Origin: Tyto alba
Taxonomy: Eukaryota > Chordata > Aves > Strigiformes > Tytonidae
Assembly: GCF_018691265.1 (NCBI RefSeq)
Contig: NW_024881300.1
Coordinates: 7,285,546 to 7,349,545 of the forward strand
Direction of reading: 5' to 3'
Length of the DNA stretch: 64,000 nucleotides
This document shows positions 39,801 through 52,300 of this stretch, piece by piece (positions within the stretch are counted from its first letter, which is position 1; every line of letters starts with the position of its first letter). The notes below the pieces were generated by a model. The model had not been told where the DNA came from. It did not search any database and saw only the letters and a list, made by a program, of their open reading frames with translations. Both the position numbers and the translations under genes were made by a program.

Positions 39801-42374
39801 TTAAAACACTCAAATTAGTGGCTAAATCCATTCATCCTTTTCTTAATCCTTATTAATAGTTTCAATTATTTCTAACACAGCTGTTTAAAAGATTCAAACA
39901 ATCTTAAATCCAATATGATCTATGTATAAAAATAAATAAGACAAAACACTTGTGAATTAGAAGGAGCTGAGCAGATTGGATTTCCTTCTGGGGGCCATTC
40001 TACCTCTGCTCTCATAGTTGGTGATGTCAACACAGTCTTTTAAAGAAGTTACTTCCTGCTATCTCACTGCTGCCCATCTGTTATTCCTGTATCTCTCGAT
40101 GACATGTCACCAGTGGTAGTGACAATTTCTTATCCACTGCTGTCAGAAAAAGAATAGCCTAGGAGCTTGGAAACAAATTTCAAGCTAAAAGTTGCTTTGA
40201 AGTTTGATCTGCTATTCAGTGAAGCACAGTGTAGAAGAAATAGTAAACATATCAAGATAAAGGGAGGAAAAAAGGAAGTGAGAATGGTGGAGCGTGAGAG
40301 AGATGAGCTGCATTTGCATCCATATCCAGTGTGCCTTTTAGGCACAGATACTTAAATGTTGTATAGCCCTGTTGCCATGTGGGATTTTAATCTGTGCATT
40401 AGGATTAGGGAATGTACATTGTCTCGTTGAGATAACTGTTGAAGACAATCTTAATTTTTTGCTTAGTGGGACATTTTCTGCAATACAGGACTTTACTGTT
40501 CAATACTTAGGAACAGTCAGGACTCCCCTCTTAATCTTCAAAGATTTTGTTCCCATTTACAATTTATACTTCACAAAATGTAAAATACAATAAGACTCTT
40601 TAAAGTGACTCTGAGGAAAAAAAAAAGGCAACATCAGAACACTATATAGCGATGTCTGATTTTTTTCAAACACATTCTTTTTAATAAAAACCAACATCCC
40701 CATGGAAGGTTTCATGTTTTATAAGAAGTATTTCCCTAGTAGGAAAGTGTCCAAATACTTTTTTTTTTTAACCTTGTCTAATAATTGCAAATTAACTGGG
40801 GTAGACAAACAATGCTTTGCCAAGTCCTATGAGCCCACTCTTGCCAGCCAGCTCCTTGCCAGCCTCTCCTTCACAGCAACAGGTTTGTGGAATCAGGCCC
40901 TTTGTTTGGATCAATGTTCATCCCTTTGAGCAGAGCTAATTATCTAATTCAATCACACTGGCTATTTAATTAATAAGGAAGCCCAAAATTCCTCATGAGA
41001 TGAAAGGATGAAGAGCCCAGGAATGACCTGTGATAATAAGAAAAGATAATTACAACCAAGAATTGCATTATTCAGACTTCGTTATTGACATGATAAGCAC
41101 TGCCATATGCCATGCAAGCTGTGATATGTGCCCTAGTGATCATAGGTATAACAAAAAATCCTAGGTATACGTAACTGCTTGCTGTATTTCAATGCAAATG
41201 TGACTTCACGAGAAGAGCTAAACACTGTATATAAAAACAGAAAAAAGAAAACTTCCCAGCAGTAATGATGGGAAAGCAGTGGGCCACTTTGTTGCCTGTG
41301 TTCAGGTAGAGCAGTAATACTCGTAAAACCACAAATTTCATTTTTCTGTGTAGAAAGACCAGAGATGTACATTACCAGATCCGGTTCCAGGAAAAGCTTA
41401 GTCTAGCAACTCAGCTCCTGAGTGAGGGCTTCAGGGTGCTGCATGGGAATAAAAGGAAACCCACAACATTATTATGTTTACTAGCAAAAATATATTTATG
41501 AAAAAATGACCAGTTTTCTTGCAGAAACTATCAAGAAACTGCTGGGAAGGGAATGGGGAACTACACTGATTTTAGAAGCAAATTTCCAAAATGTAAAACA
41601 GAAGTTTCTGCAAGAATGAAAAATTTCCACAGAAATGTTGGTCTTATTTTATTTACATAAGGCAAAATGTCTGCTGATCCCAGTGAAGCAATATGTAGGG
41701 GTTGCCTGAAAGACACTGGGAGTGAAGGAAAATAACAAGACTATGTCACCTGGGACACCACTTTCCTTACAAATCTTTAAACTGTGTGCTAGTTCTGAAA
41801 GACCACCAAACTCCTGGAAGCTAGAATTAGAAAATGGAGATCTGGGCTTAATTTTTGGCTCTGCCTTTCACTCCTTACAGAGCTTGGGTAAGCTGCATGT
41901 AGCCATGGGTCCAGTTCTTTCTCCCATGCTTTGTTTTATCTCTTCAGACCTAAGGCAGGGACCATCTCTTCATCTGGGTGTAGCACAGAAAGTCCCCAAT
42001 CTCACTAGGGTTTCTTAGACAAAATTAAGTTTTATAAAATTTTCCCAAATTCCTAAAGAATTCCTGAGTTTCACTGCTCATTAAAAGTCTGAATCTAAGA
42101 AACCAATATATTTGATTTGTAATGAACGTAGCCCTTCGGTAAGATCACAGCTGTAACGTTGCAGAATCAGTCATGTAAAGAATAGTCCCTGCAAGAAAAC
42201 CTGCCTTCTCTTTTTTCTCTTTAACCTCAATAGAGCAGTTCTTTTGTTAATTACAGTTACTGCACACTGTGATATTGAAGTGCTCTGTTCTCAAACATAT
42301 TCTTATTTATTTTAGTCCTTTTTTTCCCAGGTAATGAAATGTCAGAACCCTACTTTTTCTGGTTTTGTAGTATG

Positions 42375-42393
42375 TTGATCAAAGTGACCTTTG
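42375..42393. promoter_or_regulatory. Candidate TCF/LEF and nuclear-receptor composite site
   Basis: TTGATCAAAG at 42,375-42,384 fits the TCF/LEF consensus. It abuts TGACCTTTG at 42,385-42,393, which contains a nuclear-receptor half site TGACCT. The surrounding 42.2-42.6 kb has a low-repeat, CNE-like texture with a few isolated CpGs. The call is by motif only. Confidence 0.3.
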
Positions 42394-42743
42394 CTTTGCG
42401 GCAGACACAAATCAATATAGCGCTCTGCAGTATTTGACAGATAAAGGTGCAACATATAATAAATGGCAATCACTGACGAGGCGAGCAAGAAAATACCTGC
42501 CAACTTCAGTTCATACCGGCAATTTTCAGACAATGCCACATGTTATGTTCAAAGTAAAATTCATTCGTCCATCTAATAACAGAGATGGGGGATATTAAAG
42601 GACTCAGTTTTGTTAAAGAAATGTTTCATCTCACAGTAATAATTCAGAGTCCAGTCAGGGTCTACAGTGGTTGGTTGCAAGTAAAGTTATTACATTTTGA
42701 AGACAGGTTAGAAGAGCAATTTTCCTTGCCATAAAGGAAAGGA

Positions 42744-42766
42744 GGGAGGGGGAGGGTAGAGAGGGG
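42744..42766 (+). other. G-quadruplex motif in a purine-rich run
   Basis: G runs GGG, GGGGG, GGG and GGGG are separated by A, A and a six-base loop, within a purine-rich block at about 42,735-42,780. The pattern meets the quadruplex rule. It sits in otherwise AT-rich intergenic DNA, next to a CA/CT-rich stretch at 42,812-42,870. Confidence 0.55.
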
Positions 42767-45059
42767 AGCAGGGTGGGAGGATTTTTACCCAAGAAATGAA
42801 ATAGTAATTATCTACACACAAACACATTCTCTCATTCTTTCTCACACATACGCAGTCACACACACAAATTGTATTAATATCCTAAAGCAGCTCTCCAGTA
42901 TAGTGTTTCCCAGCTGATGGTTTGATTTTCTCAAATTCTTCCAGACCTTTTAATAAGTTATAATACAAATGTAGCCAATTTCTATTTAAATGCTTAATTG
43001 CAAGTAGTATCTGCGAAGTATCTGCCAGAGATTTGAAGTCAAGTGGCAGCTTCAGACCACTGTAAATGAAGTCTGTCTGTGTTAGGGTAAATTTCTCTTT
43101 CATTATGGCTTGTCTTATTCTCAGTTACACAAATAGATAAATGTAAGAGTCTAGCCCAAATAGAAAGTAAATCTGGGGTTTACCCACTGTGATGAGTCGT
43201 GCTCAACCGTATCAGAAGCAGTGGCTGAGCAGCTGCTTTTCGTAGCACAAACACAGGCAGGCCAGCCCTGAAAGCAGACCCATGGCAAAGCCTGAGGGAA
43301 GCTGAAATGTGTGAACCAAAGCATTTCCCATCATGGGAGAGTGAATGTGGGACCAAGACTTGCCTGTAGCCTCTGTAAGAGGAGCAGCAGAGACCAAGGC
43401 ACCCTGTCCACGGACTGGAGTTCTGATTGCTTCATCTGAAGCATCTAATCCTGCCAGGTGACCTCTAGTTATGTCTCTTATTTCCTAAGACATAAGTGTC
43501 TGTCCATGGAACGATGAAAAAAACCTGCTGGCAGGACCTTTTAGTGAACATGCTCTGTCTTGTTCGGGCACCTAGAAAGCATCTGTATTTTCTTCTTCTC
43601 ATAGGAGGCTATTTTTATATTGTGACTGAAAGACCTTTTTATGTATCTGTTGTTCATAACGTATGTAAGCTTATGACTTGCATTTGAGTACTCATTTTCA
43701 CAACTACTTTTTATGAAGCTGTTGATACACTTCAGGCAAAAGTAAGGCCAGTTCACAACATACTTGTGGCTGTTGACTGAAGACACATACCTCATTTATG
43801 AAGCCCACACTTTAGTTCCAAAACATTGCTCATGCACATGCAAGTGCAGGATATACCTGCTGGCACATCGTACCTTCTGTGTGCAAGATCTAAGATTGCA
43901 TAGGCTATATTAGCTTTTGATGATGATTGTCGGGATGTGACCATTTATTAGTACAGTTCAGGGCTAATGGTCAAATTCAATGTTGAAGCTTATGGCTGAA
44001 TCTGAAATACAAAAACCAGCTGATGCTCCAAAAGCGGGATAGCCTGCAGTAAGAGGCTACTCTGTCACCCACTGCAGACACAGTGCCGCTTCGGAATGCT
44101 GACCAGAACACATCGTCTTGTATTGACATGCAAAATGGAAAGTTTAGTTCTAGAGAATAAGTAAAACACCCCAAAAAATTGTAGGAATCTTTTTTAACTG
44201 CTCCAGATTCTTTTTAATTTCATGAACTTTTCATCACTTATCCTACCCTTCTTCAACAAAAATACTGTATTACTTATACTCAGTCTTTTCTTCTGTGATC
44301 TGTTTGACATAAGACAGCTCATGCTGCACATATAGTACTATACATATGAGAATTTATCTGTCCCTAGTAACTGCTGTGTCATGTTTATACTATTTTCTCA
44401 CCCTTTCTTTATGAAAATACAGTTTACCTTTGCTCTTTTTTTTGACAAAATATTGAACAGAAAACAGATGTTTTGTGTCGTTTGTCTTCAATAATGCCAG
44501 ACATTTTCCTAAGCTGCTGAATGCATGATTAACCTTAAACTGATCCTACTTCTGTGTATCATTTTTCCTATGTCCTGTTGTATTAAACTGTACCCATCAT
44601 TACCTGTGAAGTATCATGTAGCCTAGTTCATGTTAACTCATTCTGAATTTCTCACACTCTCATGCTTGTGCAAAACAATTATTTATCATTATATATTTTG
44701 CCACTCAATGTATTTATTGCAAACCAATCGCTTAATAGTGGTCTGCAAGGTACTATTAATAGCTTCTGACCTCTCTAGCCTGGGAAATGTTGTTATATAG
44801 TTTGGCAAAACTTCTTCCTCATAGAACATCCTTGTTATTTGAAATGACCTGGTAGAGAAATGATTCCATACTAAATTATCAGAGTCTAGCATGTTGTCAG
44901 GTAATTGGCAGTTATGAAAACACCACATTTGCTCCCCTTAAAGTTGTATGTAGTTGTTTTGCTACTCTAAAGTGTGGGTTTGGGGGAGGAGAGATTCTGT
45001 AAACATCATAACCTTGCTGAGGGGATTGTCACCCCAACTGGCAAATGCTCAACTGTGAG

Positions 45060-45760
45060 CAACAGATTTACTACCTGACATAATTAATTGCCTAGATAGT
45101 GACATTTCCCATATTATAGACAATCGTGAATTATGAGCCCAGCTGCTAGCCTTCTCATTCACTGAAATCGGTTGATAAATATGTTTATTTGAGGTCAGCT
45201 TGGCCTCATCCATTAGAAATATTGTTTTTCTAAACATTACATTGATTTAATTTAACTCTAATCAATTTAAAATGGTTCTGACAATTAACAAAAGCTTCAA
45301 ATATGACCTTAAAGTAATAGGATTCATTAGCTATGTTTAGGATTAAACTTATCCTAATAGGGCTATTTTTCTTCTGAGGGCATGTAGTAGACTGACTGGT
45401 GGTCAGTCAAAATGAAATCAATTATTATAAATTATACAGTTTGGGTTGATTATGTCGTGGCTGCTAATTTGATAAATAAGGACCTCAAACAATAGAAGCC
45501 ATTTATTAATAACTATCTGTATCCCAACCTGTATCACACTTTATGTTACAGCTGCAGGATCATCTGTTACCCACAAAGTATTATATTCTCTATTGCTAGG
45601 CATATATGCTAATTAAACCCATAATTAATTGTAACAGTTAAAGTCAAAATGCTGACAGCCTTTTTGGCCTATTATTCATGGTAATCAACTGATTCAAAAG
45701 GCAACGTAATCAACAATTCCTGTACCAGCCAGGGGATCATAATACAACGGCAGCACCAGT
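45060..45760. promoter_or_regulatory. Candidate developmental enhancer (homeodomain/POU/FOX motif cluster)
   Basis: This is a dense block of TAAT/ATTA cores. It includes TAATTAATT at 45,081-45,089, the FOX motif TGTTTATTT at 45,182-45,190, TTAATTTAA near 45,247 and a POU/homeodomain motif ATGCTAATTA at 45,606-45,615. It also has a perfect inverted repeat GACTGAC/GTCAGTC at 45,390-45,408. The block lacks homopolymers and microsatellites, unlike its surroundings, which is typical of conserved non-coding elements. In amniotes the gap between CYLD and SALL1 is a gene desert, and SALL1 is a developmental gene with expected long-range control. The target assignment is inference and the enhancer call rests on motif content only. 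Confidence 0.4.
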
Positions 45761-48700
45761 GACAGCTGGCACCCACAGGTCTTTGGATACAATAGGAAAT
45801 ATAAACCTCTAGAACTGAAATGCTTCAGTATGAAGAGTGCCTATTGTTTTTCTGAGACAAAATACAAGCGTAAGTCATATTTAAGGACTGAATCCCTAAT
45901 GCAATGGTTAACAGAAATGCACAAGAGCCATGTTCCAGAGAGCCCACCCTGCCTTCTAGGGGTAGCGGCAGCACTGAGGGTTTGGTACCATCTTTTAGTG
46001 TCTTCTGGTTGTAACCCCTTCTCCACCCGCAGCGGGGCTGTCAGATTAGGGACAAGAATTCTGGAGAGTGTTTTTGAATATCAAGAACAGATTTTATTTG
46101 CTCTGTTCTCATTGAACATGTGTCTGCTGAACAGCAGGCAGTGCCCAAAAGGTATGTGCCCTCTCTGGGTACATTATCTGCAGAAAGAGAGGAATGTTAG
46201 ACTGTGCAGGGGACCTCACATTTCCTACATACATCTGGCTGCATATCAGCCTTGGAACCTGTGGGAAATTCCTTTTATTTTGTTCCCAGACACAGTGGTG
46301 GATTCCATATCCCCAGCAGCCCTGAAAGGACAGGGTGGAGAGAGGAAGGAGGAGGGGAGAATCTGACCGTTGTCAGCAGAGATCCACAAATACTCTTCCA
46401 AGACTTGCTCTGAAGCAAGTGTCCCATGTGGGTACAAATTAGGGTGCCTCCAGAGTGTCCTGAGCTCTTCAGCAGGCCAGGCCACCAACAGTGGAAGAAG
46501 GAATAAAGGCAAAAGTAGCAGCCACTTTTAGCAATAATACCTTGAAACCCAGATGAGGTGCGATGCCAGATGAGACATCCAGACCAGTTGCATTCACCTG
46601 GTAAAAATTCACCTACGTGGGTCTCTACTCACTTTCCTCCTCAATTTAAAGACAATCTAGTTATCCGTCATTACATGTGGCTTCAGATCACAATTTCTTT
46701 CTGACTTGTTCCTTCTGTGGTCAGGCATGCTCATGGCCCACAGCACCACTAAGCCAGCGAGTTTATACATACACAGCTTCAGATGTGCTGCTTCTTAAAC
46801 AAGGTTAGCCATAGTTTCATTACTAAGATTTACACTGTCAGTTGCAGAGATGCCCATCCAATCCTGAAACACAAAAATTTATGGGCATCACAGAGAAATT
46901 TTTATTGTTAGAGCTCGTGTAGAATGTGTGCCCTTAGTGACACATTTTAAAATAAAATATATTGTACTAGTGATTTCTAATGCTTAAAATAAAATAAAAT
47001 AATAATCAACTTTTAGCTGCAGTTTCCCCCTGGTTATTGAGCTGAACTTAATGACTGGCTGAAAAGTATTTGTCAACACAACAGCTGGAGAGCAACACTT
47101 TCTTGTAGCTTTATGTCACAGCATATGCCAGCCACTCAGAACATGTGATAATTCAACTGGAGCTGGTACTACAATAGCAGATGGGTTGAAGCATTGTTAT
47201 TCTCACTCTAGCTCCCAGCCCTTGAGGGATCACTAAATAAAATCAAAGCAGATGGACCATTACAAGCTCATTTGTGTTCACTACAAGCACCTCAACCTCC
47301 AGTTGTGATATACTGCACCTTTGTATAAAATGACATGTATGGTAACATGACCTAATGAAAATAGCATCAGACTTGGCAAGTGAGGAATGAGGCTGGGAAA
47401 TATGCACAGATCTATTTATCACTGAGTTCTTACCTTGCAGAAAGGGTTCATTTCTGCCCCTCCCCCCATGTTATTTCTCTCCATGTTTATCATTTAATTT
47501 CCCCACATTTTTCATAAGACCTAAAAGAGGTGGCTGTTGGTTCTGGCTATAGAAGGTCTGCAGGTTTCCCAGCCTCTGCTAAGACAGGATGAATGCTACT
47601 AACCACAGTGTTAAACTCCTGTTATTCACTCATTTTGAAACACACTGTTGATAAATATGTTAATCCGGGTGTCCCACAAGTGGCAAGGCTTTGACCACCC
47701 ACTGAGATCAATATTTGTGGGCATCAGGACTTCTATGTACATTTCTCAGCCTACTTTTATGATGAGATCTTCCACAACTCTGCAGTCTTGAGCTTACAGG
47801 GGACTTGACTTAGTGTATAAAATCAATCGCTCCACTAAGCTCCAAAATTTTTGTCTGTGAGGTCAGAGTCAGCATCCCTGACCAAACTGTGGGTGTCCCA
47901 GGGCATGGAAGGTAATTGCTCCTAAAGGATGAAAGATATTAAAACTGTCAGTTGTCCAGAGCGGAATCCTTTGGGGTCTGCTGGCAAAGTGACAGTTTGT
48001 GCTGAAAAATTCCTCATGCCATCCTCAGCAGCCCAACAGAAAATTGGAGGCACATCTGATGACTGCTTAGAAAATGTTATATTCATTTCATGTTTTGCAA
48101 GTGCCTTTTACAGCAGTGTACCAACGACGTCACCAGAAGGCTTTTGTCCTATAGTCCCCACCCTGCCCATCATGCTCCAGGAAGCAATGGCAAGGTGAAG
48201 TATGGCAGGCAAGCTCTTGCTTCATTCTGTGACCGCTATGCCCTCTCCACAACTATGTGGGTGCACACACACGTGCATATGGTTAATGACAATTCCCAAA
48301 CTAAATTCCTCTCAAATAGGAGTTTTTTATATCTACATGTATCTTTCCTCTGCCTGGTTTTAAACAGCTTTTACTCACTACTGCAGAGGCAGCTGCATTC
48401 AGTGCTAAATAGCATATACTGTGAACTTATTAAAGGCTTTGGGATTTCTTTTTTTTCCTGTCTAAACAGGAAAATGGGAGTAGTCAGTAAAGTGTTGGGA
48501 GGTGACTTAGGTGCTTTTGGTATTATCTGCATGAAAGATCTTGTATAAGACTACGTATCTTTAGTAAAAGCTCCCTAGGTCACCTGTCTGCCATAAGTGC
48601 CCCTCATGCCAGCTGCTGCTGGGTTTTAAAGACCCAGATATGTGCAGCATTGGAAAGCCAAGGAAATTGCTTCATTGGGGCTGATAAATACAGGTGAACG

Positions 48701-49002
48701 TCTGTGACTGCAATATGTGAATTGAAAAAAAACTTGTCCAACTTCCTCTGTGAAACAGCCTCCTGCTGTGTGTTTGAATTGTATAAAAGCTACAAATGGA
48801 TCAGCTAATATTTCTCACCTTAGCCAGAAACTGCAGGGCAGCCAGACAGTCTCAAGGACAGCGCTTCCAGGTAGCATACTGCATGCAGTTCCTGGCCACA
48901 TTCATGGCTGGCTAGTTTGTTCTTCCCAGCACTTAAGTGTAGCGACTCATCCTCAACTGTGAATCAACGTAACTCCATCAGAAGCATGCGCGTGTCAGGT
49001 CA

Positions 49003-49105
49003 GACGTCAGCACTGCGTCTTATCTGCTGGCCAGCTCTCTTATCAGCCAAACTAATTTGCTAAGATAATTCTGTTTCCTGCCATCTATTACAATAAATCA
49101 ACCAC
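49003..49105. promoter_or_regulatory. Candidate GATA/RUNX/CRE-like motif cluster
   Basis: Within about 100 bases there are a CRE-like GACGTCA at 49,003-49,009, three GATA cores (TTATCT 49,020-49,025, TTATCA 49,040-49,045, AGATAA 49,063-49,068) and a RUNX core AACCAC at 49,100-49,105. Several CpGs lie at the left end in otherwise CpG-poor DNA. GATA plus RUNX spacing of this kind is seen in blood-cell enhancers. The function is inferred from motifs only. Confidence 0.35.
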
Positions 49106-49165
49106 TGCAGCTTCATTGAAGTCTCTGCTAACTAATGAGCTGCCCTTGAAATCTTCAAACTGTAT

Positions 49166-49179
49166 GGGGGGGGGGGGGG
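49166..49179 (+). repeat. G14 homopolymer
   Basis: An uninterrupted run of 14 G in AT-rich DNA. Long G runs are rare and error-prone to sequence, so the exact length is uncertain. Confidence 0.85.
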
Positions 49180-50519
49180 AGAAAACCCTTATTCTTCTAA
49201 ATATAAGGAAGTTTTAGGTAAACAACTTGATGTTCTAGTCAATGCTGTATCTCCTCAGCCTCGTCTTAATGGATCATTCTTGCCAGAGTCAGCTCAGACT
49301 GGGGTAAAACCAGTAAATGCATCAATCATTCCTTTAAAAACAAATTTTCTGAATAACGTGATCTCAGGTGGTGGAGCATACATGTGGGTAAACACAAACA
49401 TGGAGACACAGAGAGAGGGGGAGAAAGAAAGGAAAGAGTGGGAGTAAAATTACAAGGGATTCACTGTTGTGGCTATTGAAGAAAGAAATAAGGATGTTCC
49501 TATGAATAGTTAACTCTCTGAAACTTAATTTTGAATAGGAAAACGAATACTGACAATAGATGGGAATTGAAGAAACGTGATGCATCCTGGAGCATGCCTA
49601 CTACAGCAGGAAGGACTCAGAGGCAAAAAGGCATTAAGAATATTCTGGTTTTATCTTATGGTAAAATCAAACTACTAAGAGTAGTAGTGATAGTATAATT
49701 TACAGCCATATTTAAAAATCAGAAAAGATAAAAATTCAGTTGTGCTGTACCAGTTAGATTACTGAAAGGAGCCAACAGCTCAGCAACACAATTGGGTTCA
49801 TTCAGATAGTCATTTGGCAGAAGGATGTTTAAAACAATTGCATATACCCTCCCTGTCTTTAAATATTCAGAGGAAAAGTCACAGAAGAACTGATAATGTG
49901 ACAATAATAATGAGGCTGAAGAACAGTATTATAGTGTGAACTCATATATCCCTTGGTTTCATTTACATGTTTAGCAGCTGCTTGTTTCTCAATCATAGAA
50001 GGATCATTACCTGACTTGTAAGAAGAGAGGGGAAGTCTGTTCACCTTCGGGCAACTAGCTCTGCATTTATTAATAGTTGTTGCCCATCTCTTTATACATT
50101 TAATTGTTGCATTATAATTTATTTATTCATTGATTTATTGTAATGGATGAGTAGAAACGAAATTACCTTTGCAAATTACTTTGATAGGTGAGAACTTTGC
50201 ATGGTTGAAAAAAAAAAATCTAACGTGATGTAGAATGTGAGATGGTACCTAGTGGATAGCATCTTAACGTGTGAGTGCTAGCATCTACAAACTGGTCTTG
50301 TTAGAAAGTGAAGATGAAGCCAGCCAATTTATAGACTGTTTAAAAATAAATTACTATGTAACTTATATGCAGTTCTCCTTACATTCCCAGATGTCTCTTT
50401 TCTTCATGGAATAGAGACTCAGCTGGAAATGAAGGGTAAATAGGATGGAAAGAGAAGCCTGCTTAAAAATTAGAAACCTAAAGGCAGGAAGTTTTCAAAG
50501 CATTTGGTTAAGCTCGGGG

Positions 50520-52300
50520 TGCCTTTCTGTTGGTGTGGGTGTCACACCTACGACAGCCGTATCGGAGCAGCTCCTGCTTTCGGGAGGGACGGGCTGTCAC
50601 TGCCTCGCAGGGCGCCGGCCGGGGCTGCGGCCTGCGCTGCAGCGGCCACGGTGCTGGTTCCCAGAGCTGCGCTGAACGCAGCGCCGCAAAACTCAAGCGA
50701 GAGAGGACTCGGCCATAGTCCACCCCTTCCCCCTCTCCCCCAAGTACTCAGTTGCCTAAACCAGGGTTCAAGCAGACATCAGGAGCGAAAAAATAAAACA
50801 AAAATGCCACCTTATTTGCTATCCAAACCCCCCTGATGCATAGGTACCATGTGACATTGTAAGATGGCTCCATCCGGGCTGAGGGCTGCCTTAAGCGAGG
50901 CAGGCAGGTCCTGCCCAGCTTTGGGGGGTGTAAGGAACCACGTGTGTGTTCTGGGCTCCAGCTGAGACACCGACCCCGGGAGCAGAGCCTAGAAGGGGGG
51001 GTGTGGGCAGCCGGCCCAGCTCCCCAGCCCAGCGTAAGGCTGTAGCTCACCCACTGTTGCAGCAGCAAATCAGGGGGTGCGGGGAGGAAAGCTGTGTCTT
51101 AATGGTTGTCAGATAAAACACCATCAACAGTAACAAAAAAGTGGGGCCACAGTCATGCACATACAAAAATAGAAAATACATACACAGAATTACATGTTTT
51201 CAGTTCTTAATGCATATAGAGCATAATTAGCTCCAGAAAAAAACCTCCAAATTTTTCATCAATTGTAATTAATTAATTGACAAAAATTGCTTAATAAATA
51301 TCAATGTCCACTATTAAATTTCTGTATACACAGGTCAATCAGCTGCACAACTGGCCCACTAGGGCCATAAAACTCAGGGTGTTTTGGGGGTTGTTTTTTT
51401 TTTTTTTATCCTTTTTGTAGAAGTACTCATTGCACTACTAGCTCAGTCATAAAACAATGCATCAAATGTATTTGTCCCCACGCATGAGTACCTGCAGTGC
51501 TGGCTGTGGGTTGTGGTGGGAATGGCAGCCCACGCCCTTCCCACTCAGGGCCTTTCAAGGGCCGCAGCCGTGGGGCTTCTCCCCTCGTTGCTCCGGCCAG
51601 GGCCACCCCCGGGAGCCCACCGCATCGCTCCCTTGGCACCGGGGTCAGGCAATGGGGCCTCCCGCACCCCCCGGCATCGCAGCCCTCGGCGGGCAGCAGC
51701 GAGGGGAGCGGGGGCTGGGGAGGGGGCTGGGGGGGCTGCACTGCAGCTCCGTCCCAGCAGGAAGTCGGCCTGAAGAGCAAAGCGATGGCCGTGACCACAA
51801 AGTGCTGGAGAAGCCGAGCACCAGGGGTGCTGCAGCCGGAGCTGCGCACCCAGCCCGCGCTGCCTTCCTGCTGCCCCCGAAAGCTGTTAGTGCCAGCCCC
51901 AGGCGTGGGCCTGGGCCAGCTCCCCTTGCCTGAGCTGGCCAGGAGCCGGGGGACAGCACCCATACGGCCAGTTCTGAGCTAGACCCGGTACATTGCCTTT
52001 GGTGTGTTTGAAATTTAGAAACCTGTGTCAGTTTTATATGTACCGAATTACGTTAGCCCCGAAGTAGCTTTAAGAGCAGCACTATAAAAATGGGATTACA
52101 ATAGCTGTACAGACACGTATGAATCTAACTCTTCGTTTCTCAAAGCCACGGGCTGGGACTAGGCCGGCCTCCAGCCGGCACAGGCACTGCCCTCTTGTGC
52201 CTGAACGCTCGAAAAGCAGGCAGCCCCCCAGCGCCAGCGCTCCGCTGGAAAGGAGAAACACTGATGGTATTGCTGTAAAAATGCTGAGCGGGATGCTCTG
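50520..52300. promoter_or_regulatory. Two-lobed CpG island, possible unannotated promoter
   Basis: GC-rich DNA occurs at about 50,520-50,720, 50,860-51,070, 51,480-51,970 and 52,140-52,260. The first 200 bases hold about 19 CpG dinucleotides by hand count, far above the surrounding AT-rich, CpG-poor DNA. An AT-rich gap at about 51,080-51,440 separates the lobes. A CACGTG E-box is at 50,939-50,944. Open frames of up to 178 codons exist on both strands in several phases at once. That is expected when stop codons are rare in GC-rich DNA and is not evidence of coding. The island lies just beyond the likely CYLD 3' end. It could drive a non-coding RNA, an antisense CYLD transcript, or act as an orphan CpG-island enhancer. 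No exon with splice signals was recognised. Confidence 0.7.
51710..51735 (+). other. G-quadruplex motif in CpG island
   Basis: Four runs of four or more G separated by CT, A and CT loops lie inside the right lobe of the CpG island. They meet the classical G3+N1-7 quadruplex pattern with very short loops. Such motifs are frequent at promoters. Confidence 0.6.

Larger units (their letters stand above)
30000..39999. other. Intergenic, no gene recognised
   Basis: AT-rich sequence containing the hairpin at 31.15 kb, homopolymers and the AAACC repeat. An AP-1-like TGAGTCA sits near 37,924, within a patch of repeated TTAGTCA units (37,888-37,940). AGCTATTTTTAAG is repeated twice near 38,177-38,210. 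The stretch at about 34,320-34,440 has a few clustered CpGs and a low-repeat texture. No coding frame stands out. Confidence 0.75.
40000..50500. other. Intergenic, no gene recognised; richest in enhancer-like motif clusters
   Basis: Contains the candidate elements at 42.4, 45.1-45.8 and 49.0 kb, the purine-rich quadruplex motif at 42.75 kb and the G14 run at 49.17 kb. Octamers lie at 40,312-40,319 and 41,192-41,199. The 178-codon frame at 45,830-46,366 and the 152-codon frame at 48,090-48,548 match no family and lack supporting signals. Confidence 0.7.

Noticed and set aside
45830..46366. 178-codon open frame on the plus strand
   Set aside because: The translation matches no family I recognise, there is no promoter or splice context and the composition is that of random sequence. 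Its length is within chance for 64 kb.
48090..48548. 152-codon open frame on the plus strand overlapping another frame at 47,929-48,198
   Set aside because: No motif is recognisable and two phases are open together, which suggests chance.
51427..51982. Open frames of 158-178 codons on both strands of the CpG island
   Set aside because: They overlap in several phases and strands, as expected when stop codons are rare in GC-rich DNA. The translations are Ala/Gly/Pro/Arg-rich with no domain or conserved motif.
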